Positions 15,280-23,272 of a stretch of DNA of 44,394 bases are shown in pieces. This DNA comes from JACZWL01 sp046756445 (lineage in GTDB: Bacteria > Pseudomonadota > Gammaproteobacteria > Steroidobacterales > Woeseiaceae). The DNA is taken from positions 1 through 44,394 of the forward strand of contig JBHHWI010000011.1 in assembly GCA_046756445.1 (NCBI GenBank), in the 5' to 3' direction. Numbering within the stretch: position 1 is the first letter of the stretch; the number at the start of each line of letters is the position of its first letter. A model generated the notes under the pieces. It did not search any database. It saw only the letters and a program-made list of their open reading frames with translations, and was not told where the DNA came from. The position numbers and the translations under genes are program-made.

Positions 15280-16825
15280 ATCGCCTGCTATCTTGCGGGA
15301 AACCACCCCGACTCCCTCTGTAGCAACCACCCCCGTACGACCTGCACAGCAGTCGCTCATACCTGTCGCAGAACCAACACGACGTCTGTGGCTTTGCATC
15401 TATCTGCCGGCCCTGCCGCTTCAGGCCCTGAGCGACAAAAACAACAGTCAAGCAACAGCGGTATTCGAAGACGCAAAGGGCATGAAGCGAATATTGCTGG
15501 CCGATAAATGCGCCGGGGCACAAGGAATAAGCCCCGGCCTGGCGATCAATGCCGCATTGGCACGCCTGCCGACGCTTCGCCTTGTGGAACGCAGCTTGCT
15601 GCAGGAACGAAAGGTCTTGGAAGCCCTGGCTTCCTGGGCGGAGCAATTCACTTCTTTTGTCTGTATTGAAGCGCCCGACGTATTGCTTTTGGAAATCGCC
15701 GGCAGTCTCAAATTGTTCGGCGGGCTCTCAATGCTCAAAGACCGTATCGAGACCGGTCTGAAAAACCTGGGTGCAGGCGCCTGTCTTTCGATCGCACCGA
15801 CGCCTTTAGCCTCGACCTGGCTGGCAAAGGCGGGCCGCAGGGTCTCGATCCTTACGCAGGCGGAGCTGACCGGGGCATTGAGCAAGCTGCCAGTACGCTG
15901 CATCGGGTGGCCGGGTTCCGTCAATGAACAATTGAGCGGCATGGGTATTACCTGTATCGGCGATTGCCTGCGATTGCCGCGAGAGGGTTTTGCGCGGCGT
16001 TTCGGTGCTTCCCGCTTGCTCGAACTCGATCGCGCACTGGGCCGTTTGCCGGATCCCCGTCAGCCTCACCGCGCGCCCGAACGTTTTTGTTCGGAATACG
16101 AACTGGCGGAAGAAGTAAGTGCGAGTGATCTGCTGCTCAATGTTTGTCAGGAACTGCTCGTCGAGCTCGAGCGTTTTTTATTGACAAGGCAATCAAGTGT
16201 GCAACGTGTGTTGTTCAGTTTTTTTCACTTGCAGGAATCCGCAACGCATCTGACGCTGGGTTGTGTACAGGCGGGGCGCAGTATCGGGCACTGGTTTGAA
16301 TTGCTGAAGTTGAAGTTTGATCAGCTCGAGTTACCGGCGCCGGTGATAGCGATTCGATTACGCGGTGGACGGAGTGAGGTGCTCGCAGCAAGGACTTCTG
16401 AACTGCCTTTTAATGATGCGGGCAAGACACGGAGTGAACCCATCGCCTATCTCGTCGAACGCATCGGCGCGCGCATCGGTAATGAATCGGTACATGGGCT
16501 TACCACGGTCGCCGAGCATCGACCGCAATGTGCCTGGAGCCTTAAGGGTCCGGCAGAGGCGCCACTGTGTGCTGCCGTTCCGATATCGCGAAGACCGCTG
16601 TGGTTGCTTCCCGAACCGAGGCCGCTTCGCCTCGAGCGGGGCATTCCTTCATATCAGGGCACCCTGAAGCTCAAAGATTTGCCGGAGCGTCTCGAGACCG
16701 GCTGGTGGGATGACGACGGCATCGCGAGGGATTATTACGTTGCCGTCAATCCGGCGGGCATTCATGTCTGGGTATATCGGGATCGCAGATCGGGTTGCTG
16801 GTACCTGCACGGCATCTTCGGCTAG
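15263..16825 (+). CDS. imuB: ImuB, catalytically dead Y-family polymerase homologue
   Basis: Bridges DnaE2 to the sliding clamp during error-prone repair. The Y-family fold starts around residue 40 (RRLWLCIYLPALPLQAL), where active polymerases have Asp; here there is none. SLKLFGG and SIAPTPLASTWLAKAG are family blocks. A C-terminal RRPLWLLPEPRPL segment (about 450-462) is typical of ImuB. The N-terminus has about 40 extra Pro/Thr-rich residues before the conserved part; the chosen ATG overlaps imuA and has AGGA very close to it, so a later start cannot be excluded. dnaE2 follows after 29 bases. Confidence 0.93.
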   Translation: MQAPDKSPAILRETTPTPSVATTPVRPAQQSLIPVAEPTRRLWLCIYLPALPLQALSDKNNSQATAVFEDAKGMKRILLADKCAGAQGISPGLAINAALARLPTLRLVERSLLQERKVLEALASWAEQFTSFVCIEAPDVLLLEIAGSLKLFGGLSMLKDRIETGLKNLGAGACLSIAPTPLASTWLAKAGRRVSILTQAELTGALSKLPVRCIGWPGSVNEQLSGMGITCIGDCLRLPREGFARRFGASRLLELDRALGRLPDPRQPHRAPERFCSEYELAEEVSASDLLLNVCQELLVELERFLLTRQSSVQRVLFSFFHLQESATHLTLGCVQAGRSIGHWFELLKLKFDQLELPAPVIAIRLRGGRSEVLAARTSELPFNDAGKTRSEPIAYLVERIGARIGNESVHGLTTVAEHRPQCAWSLKGPAEAPLCAAVPISRRPLWLLPEPRPLRLERGIPSYQGTLKLKDLPERLETGWWDDDGIARDYYVAVNPAGIHVWVYRDRRSGCWYLHGIFG

Positions 16826-16854
16826 AGCGTGACAACTGAAGAGCATCCGGGCCA

Positions 16855-19800
16855 ATGACTGCCTATGCCGAACTGCATGCGATCAGCAATTTCACTTTCT
16901 TAAGAGGCGCATCGCATCCGGAAGAGCTTGTCGAAACGGCCGCGGCGCTCGGGTATGCTGCGCTCGCGATCACGGACGAATGCTCCGTCTCCGGCATCGT
17001 GAGAGCCCATGTAGCGGCCAGGGACGCCGGGCTCGAAAAACTCGTCATCGGTTCTGAAGTTCTGCTCGATACCGGCCTGAAGCTCGTCACCCTTGCACGG
17101 AGCCGGGCCGGTTATGCCCGCCTGTGTCGTCTCATTACCGATGGCAGGCGGGCGGCGGAGAAGGGTAGCTATCACCTGACACCCGAAGACTTCGCCGACG
17201 GCCTGCCCGGCTGCCTGCTGTTATGGATCCCGGACAGCCAGTTGAAACTGCAACCGGAAGACCACTGGATATGCGATGCATTTCAAAAACGCCTGTGGAT
17301 TGCCGTCGAGCTGCTCGCGGACGGCCTGGAGCGCCGGCGCCTGAAGCGGCTTAGAAGTTTGAGCCGGGCGCTTGCTGTACCGCTCGTCGCCAGCGGCGAC
17401 GTACACATGCACCGGCGCTCGCGCCGCATGTTGCAGGACACGCTCACGGCGATACGCGAGAAAGTGACGATAGACCAGGCAGGCTTCGCGCTGTATCCGA
17501 ACGGCGAGCGTTACCTTCGGTCTCCCGAATTAATCGCTTCGATCTATCCCGAAGGACTCATAGAGGAGACGCTCAACATCTCGGGCCAGATTGATTTCTC
17601 GCTCGACGAACTGCGCTACGAGTATCCGGACGAACTGGTGCCAGACGGCGAGACGCCGACGAGTTATCTGCGGCATTTGAGCGAACGGGGCATGCGAAGA
17701 CGCTGGCCCGACGGTGTGCCGAAAAAGGTCGTCGAGCTCGTGGAACACGAACTCGAACTCATCGCTGATCTCGACTACGAATCTTATTTTCTGACCGTAT
17801 ACGACATCGTGGCTTTCGCGAGGTCGCAGGGAATTCTATGCCAGGGCCGCGGTTCCGCAGCGAATTCGGCGGTCTGCTTTTGCTTAGGCATAACCGAGGT
17901 CGATCCGGGACGCATGGCGATGCTGGTCGAGCGGTTCATCTCCCGAGAGCGTAACGAGCCGCCGGACATCGATGTCGATTTCGAGCACGAACGGCGCGAA
18001 GAAGTCATCCAGTACATCTATGAAAAGTACGGACGACAGCGTGCGGCGCTGGCCGCGACGGTTGTCACGTACCGGCCACGGAGTGCGCTGCGCGATGTCG
18101 GTAAGGCGCTGGGCTTGAGCGGCCTGCAGGTCGACAAGCTGGCTCGTTCCATGCAGTGGTGGGACGGCGAGGCCGTCGACGACGGCCGGGTGATCGAGGC
18201 CGGACTCGATCCCGAAAGTCCGGTCATGCACCGCCTGCTCTATCTGGTCAGGCAGCTCATCGGTTTTCCGCGCCATCTCTCACAACACGTCGGCGGCTTC
18301 GTCATCTCCAACGGACCTTTGTTCGAACTGGTGCCTGTCGAAAACGCCGCCATGGAAGACCGTACGGTCATTCAATGGGAAAAGAACGATCTCGAGGATT
18401 TAGGGTTGTTGAAAGTCGACGTTTTGGGTCTCGGCATGCTGACGGCGATCAGGCGAAGCTTCGACCTGATCAGGGAATACGACGGCAGGGAGTATTCGCT
18501 CGCGACGGTGCCGGCGGAAGACGGACAAGTGTACGACATGATCTGCGACGGCGACACGATGGGCGTGTTCCAGATCGAGTCTCGCGCACAGATGGCGATG
18601 TTGCCACGTTTGAAGCCCCGTTGTTACTACGACCTCGTCATCGAGGTGGCGATCATTCGCCCGGGCCCCATACAGGGAGACATGGTGCATCCCTACCTTC
18701 GCAGGCGTTGCGGCGAAGAGGCGGTGGAGTACCCGAGCGATGGCGTCAGGGAAGTGCTGCAGCGCACGCTTGGCGTTCCGATTTTCCAGGAACAGGTAAT
18801 GCAGCTCGCCGTCGTGGCCGCCGGCTTTACACCGGGCGAGGCTGACCGGCTGCGCCGCGCGATGGCAGCCTGGAAACGCCGCGGGGGCTTAAGTCCGTTC
18901 GAGGACAAGCTCATCAGGGGCATGCGCGAGCGTGGTTACACGGAGGACTTTGCGCGTCAGATCTTCAAGCAGATAAAGGGCTTTGGCGAATACGGGTTTC
19001 CCGAATCGCATTCGGCGAGTTTTGCCTTGCTCGTTTACGTTTCCTGCTGGCTTAAACGCCATGAACCGGCTGCGTTCACTGCTGCGCTTTTGAACAGCCA
19101 GCCGATGGGTTTTTACTCGGCATCGCAGCTGATTCAAGACGTCAAGCGTCACGGCGTCGAAGTGCGGGCCGCGGACGTGAACACAAGCGATTGGGATTGC
19201 ACGCTGGAGCAAACAGCGAAGGGCAGACCTGCGTTACGCATAGGTCTTCGGCAGGTCAAGGGGCTGCCTGAAACCGCGGGCCAGGCAATCGTCGCGGAAA
19301 GATCAGCCGGTCCTTATCGCAGTATTCAGCAACTGCTCGAGCGCACCGCCCTGGATCGCAGGGAGCTCAGTGCATTGGCTGCCGCAGGCACGCTCAGGTC
19401 GCTGGAAGGGCATCGGCACCGTGCCCGCTGGGCGGTCGCCGGCATCGAGAAACCAACGGCACTTTTTTCCTCGATGGAGCGTTATGAAGCCGTCCCGATG
19501 CTCAGACGTCCCACGGAAGGGCAAAACATCGTTTCCGACTACCAGCACTTAGGCCTTTCGCTCGAGCGTCACCCCATGGAGCTCATTCGCAGACGCCTCG
19601 ATCGCTTCGGCTACGTCTCGGCCGGCGAGCTGCCGGCCATTCCGACCGGCCGCCACGTAAAAGTGGCAGGTCTCGTCATCACCAAACAGCGGCCCGGAAC
19701 CGCAAGTGGCGTTACCTTTGTCACACTCGAGGACGAGTCAGGCTGCACCAACCTGATCGTGTGGAAGAAAATCGCCGATGAGCAGCGCGGCGTGCTTCTG

Positions 19801-19932
19801 AACGCACGCCTGATGGGCGTGCAGGGGGAATTGCAGATCGAGGGCAAAGTCATTCATGTCATCGCCAGGAAACTGATCGATCACAGTGAATTGCTGGGCG
19901 AATTGCGCGTCCCGTCGAGGAATTTCCGATAG
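16855..19932 (+). CDS. dnaE2: Error-prone DNA polymerase DnaE2
   Basis: Alpha-type C-family polymerase of the SOS mutasome. An N-terminal PHP domain (YAELHAISNFTFLRGASHPEEL) is followed by the palm with GRGSAANSAVCF and the catalytic PPDIDVDFEHERREEV (about 370-385). The thumb/fingers contain IRPGPIQGDMVHPYLRRR and FPESHSASFALLVY. An OB-type fold lies near the end (about 930-1000, VTFVTLEDESG). At 1025 residues it matches DnaE2 rather than the roughly 1160-residue replicative DnaE. It is last in the lexA operon; a palindrome with a T-run starts 5 bases after its stop. Confidence 0.97.
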   Translation: MTAYAELHAISNFTFLRGASHPEELVETAAALGYAALAITDECSVSGIVRAHVAARDAGLEKLVIGSEVLLDTGLKLVTLARSRAGYARLCRLITDGRRAAEKGSYHLTPEDFADGLPGCLLLWIPDSQLKLQPEDHWICDAFQKRLWIAVELLADGLERRRLKRLRSLSRALAVPLVASGDVHMHRRSRRMLQDTLTAIREKVTIDQAGFALYPNGERYLRSPELIASIYPEGLIEETLNISGQIDFSLDELRYEYPDELVPDGETPTSYLRHLSERGMRRRWPDGVPKKVVELVEHELELIADLDYESYFLTVYDIVAFARSQGILCQGRGSAANSAVCFCLGITEVDPGRMAMLVERFISRERNEPPDIDVDFEHERREEVIQYIYEKYGRQRAALAATVVTYRPRSALRDVGKALGLSGLQVDKLARSMQWWDGEAVDDGRVIEAGLDPESPVMHRLLYLVRQLIGFPRHLSQHVGGFVISNGPLFELVPVENAAMEDRTVIQWEKNDLEDLGLLKVDVLGLGMLTAIRRSFDLIREYDGREYSLATVPAEDGQVYDMICDGDTMGVFQIESRAQMAMLPRLKPRCYYDLVIEVAIIRPGPIQGDMVHPYLRRRCGEEAVEYPSDGVREVLQRTLGVPIFQEQVMQLAVVAAGFTPGEADRLRRAMAAWKRRGGLSPFEDKLIRGMRERGYTEDFARQIFKQIKGFGEYGFPESHSASFALLVYVSCWLKRHEPAAFTAALLNSQPMGFYSASQLIQDVKRHGVEVRAADVNTSDWDCTLEQTAKGRPALRIGLRQVKGLPETAGQAIVAERSAGPYRSIQQLLERTALDRRELSALAAAGTLRSLEGHRHRARWAVAGIEKPTALFSSMERYEAVPMLRRPTEGQNIVSDYQHLGLSLERHPMELIRRRLDRFGYVSAGELPAIPTGRHVKVAGLVITKQRPGTASGVTFVTLEDESGCTNLIVWKKIADEQRGVLLNARLMGVQGELQIEGKVIHVIARKLIDHSELLGELRVPSRNFR

Positions 19933-19936
19933 CCCG

Positions 19937-20003
19937 AAAAAAAGGACAGTTCACTTAATTCGAACACAACACGATTGGCGAATTAAGTGAACTGTCCCCT
20001 TTT
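19937..20003. repeat. Palindromic element after dnaE2, likely also its terminator
   Basis: Perfect 19-base inverted arms (19944-19962 and 19979-19997) around a 16-base loop, flanked by an A-run (19937-19943) and a T-run (20000-20003). The core reads ggacagttcactt. The hairpin plus T-run would stop dnaE2 transcripts, and in reverse those of the small gene at 20008. The sequence is unrelated to the palindrome at 7494 but has the same build. Confidence 0.8.
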
Positions 20004-20007
20004 ATTG

Positions 20008-20304
20008 CTAGTCCTCCCCGTTCAGGTCGATATTAAAAGTATCTTCGAGCTCTCTTGCTTCCAGTTTTTGTTCCTGAATTTCTTCGAGACGACGGCGAAT
20101 TTCCTTCTTCCTGTGCGCATCGTCGCCCTGCGACGCTTCGAGTTCAGCAACGAGTTCTTCGACGTTGATCTCGACAGAAACGTCGCCGACGTTATCCGAG
20201 TCCTCAGTCTCGGTCGGCACGACCGTGTCTTCCGCGGTCTCCTCATCAGCGGCGACTTCTACATCGTCTGCGTTATCGCGACCACCCATTTCTGTATGCA
20301 TCAT
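20008..20304 (-). CDS. Small acidic coiled-coil protein, unknown function
   Basis: About 98 residues. The N-terminal half is very acidic (Asp/Glu/Val-rich). The C-terminal half is a charged helix (RKKEIRRRLEEIQEQKLEARELEDTF) ending NIDLNGED. No membrane segment is seen. The frame opens at TTG 20316, but ATG 20304 with a TGAGG about 6 bases upstream is better. The helix faintly recalls the Pseudomonas PA3496-type small proteins (RRRLEExxEEKxL then an acidic tail), but I would not name it on that. It stands alone between dnaE2 and the gsp block. Confidence 0.6.
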   Translation of the reverse strand: MMHTEMGGRDNADDVEVAADEETAEDTVVPTETEDSDNVGDVSVEINVEELVAELEASQGDDAHRKKEIRRRLEEIQEQKLEARELEDTFNIDLNGED

Positions 20305-20457
20305 CACAAGCCTCAACTAACGTGACCAGCTCCGTCTGCATTTATCGCTTATATACGCCGAAAAATTCGGCCGCGCAAGAGAGCGATCTGCACTTTTTCG
20401 AATGCTCTGAAAAGATGCCGAAATGGCGATCCGATACGGTCTGCGGCAGTTTCGCAA

Positions 20458-21672
20458 CTAACTGATGAGGTCGTTGATCTCGAAAATGGGCAGCAAGATG
20501 GCGAGCACGATGAGCAGCACGATTAGAGCCATTACGATGACCAGGAGTGGCTGCATGATGCCGAGCAACGTGGCGATCAGGCTGTCGACCTCGCGTTCCT
20601 GGTTGGTTGCTGCACGGGCAAGCATCTCCTCCAAGCGGCCACTGGCCTCGCCGCTCGAGATGAGATGCGTCGTCATCGGTGGAAACAGCTTGCTGGTCGC
20701 CAGCGACTTGCTGATCATCGCGCCCTCACGCACGCGCAGCGAGGCTTCCTCGACGGCTTCGCGCATTGGCACGTTGACGACGACCTGAGACGCGATACGA
20801 AGCGACTCGAGAATCGGCACCCCACTGCCGGCCAGGATACTCAGGGTCTGGGTAAACCGTGCCGTATTGATGCCACGTGTCAGCTTACTGATGACGGGTA
20901 AACGAAGGAGCAGCAGATGATAGCTTCGTTTCGGCGCATCCTGCTTCAGGATCTGCCGGGTGCCGAGTATCAGCGCTACCAGAACTACGATCAGACCTGG
21001 CCAGTAATCGCGAATGAAATCACTGGACGCAATCATGATCCGTGTCAGTAGCGGCAGCTGCTGGTCGTAGTTTTCGAATATGTACACGACTTTCGGAACG
21101 ACATAGGCCAGCATGAAACTGATGATCGCGACTGCGGTTACCACGAGCGCGATCGGATAGATCAGCGCATTCCTGACCTGCTGCCGAAGCACCTGACGGG
21201 TCTCGGTGAATTCCGCAAGACGCTCGAGCACGGCATCGAGATGCCCGGACTGCTCACCCGCAGCTACCGTCGCGCGGTAAAGTTCCGGGAACGCGTGCGG
21301 GAAGTCGCCAAGGCCGTCTGCGAGCGCGTGACCTTCCATGACGCGGGATCGGACTCCCAACAGGATGCTCTGTGTCCGCGGATTGTCGTTTTGCTGGCTC
21401 ACCGCAAGAAGCGCTTCCTCGAGCGGCAGGCCGGACTGGGACAGGGTCGCGAGCTGACGTGTCAGCAGAGCGAGTTCGCCTGCAGACATGCCGCGCTTCA
21501 GGGAGAAGCTCCGCTGACGACGCGATTCCTTCTGCGCAACCTCGGTCACCTTGACCGGGTACAGGCGCCGGTCGCGAAGTATCTGGCGAACGTGCTTCGG
21601 CGTATCGCCCTCGAGCAGGCCTTTGGATTCCCTGCCCGACTTGTCGAGTGCTACATACTCAAATGCGCCCAT
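20458..21672 (-). CDS. gspF: Type II secretion inner membrane protein GspF
   Basis: Polytopic platform protein of the type II secretion system that contacts GspE and GspL. It has the N-terminal FEYVALDKSGRESKG opening, the two repeated GspF domains (about 70-195 and 270-395) and three hydrophobic segments (about 170-192, 218-236 and 375-398). The GEQSGHLDAVLERLA and SGEASGRLEEMLARAA blocks repeat the family signature. Length (404) is standard. It is last in the run gspC-D-E-F, 32 bases after gspE. A type IV pilus PilC is the main alternative; the neighbouring gspC argues against it. Confidence 0.94.
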   Translation of the reverse strand: MGAFEYVALDKSGRESKGLLEGDTPKHVRQILRDRRLYPVKVTEVAQKESRRQRSFSLKRGMSAGELALLTRQLATLSQSGLPLEEALLAVSQQNDNPRTQSILLGVRSRVMEGHALADGLGDFPHAFPELYRATVAAGEQSGHLDAVLERLAEFTETRQVLRQQVRNALIYPIALVVTAVAIISFMLAYVVPKVVYIFENYDQQLPLLTRIMIASSDFIRDYWPGLIVVLVALILGTRQILKQDAPKRSYHLLLLRLPVISKLTRGINTARFTQTLSILAGSGVPILESLRIASQVVVNVPMREAVEEASLRVREGAMISKSLATSKLFPPMTTHLISSGEASGRLEEMLARAATNQEREVDSLIATLLGIMQPLLVIVMALIVLLIVLAILLPIFEINDLIS

Positions 21673-21704
21673 TGCGGAATTTTATGCTATTTCGCGGCAC
21701 CAGC

Positions 21705-23249
21705 TCAGTCGGCGCGCGTCACACGCAGGACTTCTTCGAGCGTGGTATTGCCAGCCAGCACGCGGCGACGGCCGTCGTCGCGAATGCTCGGGCTCATCGT
21801 GCGGGCATGTCGCTCGAGCTCGTGTTCACTGACGCCGTCGTGAATCATCGTTCTCATGGCATCATCGACGGCGATCAATTCGTAGATGCCGGTCCGGCCG
21901 CGAAATCCCGTGCTCTCGTTGTCGCCGGCCCGGTAAAGCGTCGGCGGATTTTCCGGGTCCAGGTTGAGCGTGCGGCATTCGTAGTCCCGGGCAATGTACG
22001 GCTCCTTGAGGTCGTCGTCGAGAACGCGCACCAGCCGTTGGGCGAGCACGCCGATCAGGCTGGACGACAGCAAAAACGGCTCGACGCCCATATCGCGCAG
22101 CCGGGTCACGGCGCCGACTGCCGTGTTGGTGTGGAGGGTCGAAAGAACGAGGTGACCGGTCAGGCTGGCCTGCACCGCGATTTCCGCGGTTTCGAGGTCG
22201 CGGATTTCTCCGACCATCACGACATCCGGGTCCTGTCTCAGTATCGCCCGCAGGCCACGTGCAAAAGTCATTTCGACCTTTGTATTGACCTGGGTCTGAC
22301 CGATGCCGTCTATGAAATACTCGATCGGGTCCTCTACGGTCATGATGTTGCGGGTGTTGTCGTTGATACGCTCGAGCCCGGCATACAGGGTCGTCGTCTT
22401 GCCCGAGCCGGTCGGGCCTGTGACGAGGATGATGCCGTGCGGCTTGTGGATAAGCTCATCCATGATCCGCAGAGACTGCTCATCCATCCCGAGAGAACTG
22501 AGATCGAGCCTGCCTGCCTGCTTGTCGAGCAGTCGCAAAACGACCCGCTCGCCATGGCCCGAGGGCATGGTCGATACACGGACGTCGACGGCGCGACCGG
22601 CGATTCTCAGGGATATGCGGCCGTCCTGCGGAAGTCTCTTCTCGGCAATGTCGAGCTTGGACATAACCTTGATGCGGGAAACAACCAGCGGGGCCAGCGC
22701 CCGTCGCGACTGAAGAACTTCCTGGAGGACGCCGTCGACCCGGAAGCGGACGACGAGCCTGTTCTCGTATGGTTCGATATGCACGTCCGACGCATTGTCC
22801 TTTACGGCTTCCGTCAACACGGCATTGATAAACCGGATGATCGGTGCATCGTCATCGCTCTCGAGCAAGTCCGACGGTTCCGGGAGCTCCTGCGCGACCT
22901 GCAAAAGGTCGATATCCTCATTGAGTCCGCCGACCATCTGCATAGCCTTGTGGCTGCCCTGTTCATAGGTCTGCTGCAATATGGCATCGAAGCCGTCCGC
23001 GGTGACTCTGGTCAGTTGCAGGGGAACACCTGCGAAACGCCGGGCTTCGGCGAGACTCAGGGGGGATGCGCCGGTGCGGTAGACAGTGTCCGCTCTGCCG
23101 TCTCTGATCTCGCGAATCAAGACGCCGTGGCGCTTTGCAAACGAGAAAGGTAGCGGGCGGGAACTCGAATCATCTACCGTCAGGGCGTCGCCGAGCTCGA
23201 CGACCGACGCATCTTCGGCTTCGAGGACGATTTCGCTATCGCTTGCCAT
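21705..23249 (-). CDS. gspE: Type II secretion ATPase GspE, lacking the zinc cysteines
   Basis: Cytoplasmic hexameric ATPase that powers pseudopilus assembly. N-terminal GspE domain (about 30-130), then Walker A GPTGSGKT (278-285), the Asp box VEDPIE, Walker B VVMVGEIRD (343-351) and the His box TGHLVLSTLHTN. The C-terminal region usually holds two CxxC pairs that bind zinc; here the matching parts read VLDDDLKEPY and GDNESTGFRGR (about 409-452), with all four cysteines lost. The rest of that region (FRGRTGIYEL) is intact. Length 514 is normal. It lies between gspD and gspF. Confidence 0.95.
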   Translation of the reverse strand: MASDSEIVLEAEDASVVELGDALTVDDSSSRPLPFSFAKRHGVLIREIRDGRADTVYRTGASPLSLAEARRFAGVPLQLTRVTADGFDAILQQTYEQGSHKAMQMVGGLNEDIDLLQVAQELPEPSDLLESDDDAPIIRFINAVLTEAVKDNASDVHIEPYENRLVVRFRVDGVLQEVLQSRRALAPLVVSRIKVMSKLDIAEKRLPQDGRISLRIAGRAVDVRVSTMPSGHGERVVLRLLDKQAGRLDLSSLGMDEQSLRIMDELIHKPHGIILVTGPTGSGKTTTLYAGLERINDNTRNIMTVEDPIEYFIDGIGQTQVNTKVEMTFARGLRAILRQDPDVVMVGEIRDLETAEIAVQASLTGHLVLSTLHTNTAVGAVTRLRDMGVEPFLLSSSLIGVLAQRLVRVLDDDLKEPYIARDYECRTLNLDPENPPTLYRAGDNESTGFRGRTGIYELIAVDDAMRTMIHDGVSEHELERHARTMSPSIRDDGRRRVLAGNTTLEEVLRVTRAD

Positions 23250-23272
23250 GTCCGTAACGCCGTCGCAGAGCG

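Noticed and set aside
21648..23153. 501-codon open frame on the plus strand
   Set aside because: Antisense to gspE, which has all ATPase motifs; it arises from the high-GC codon pattern.
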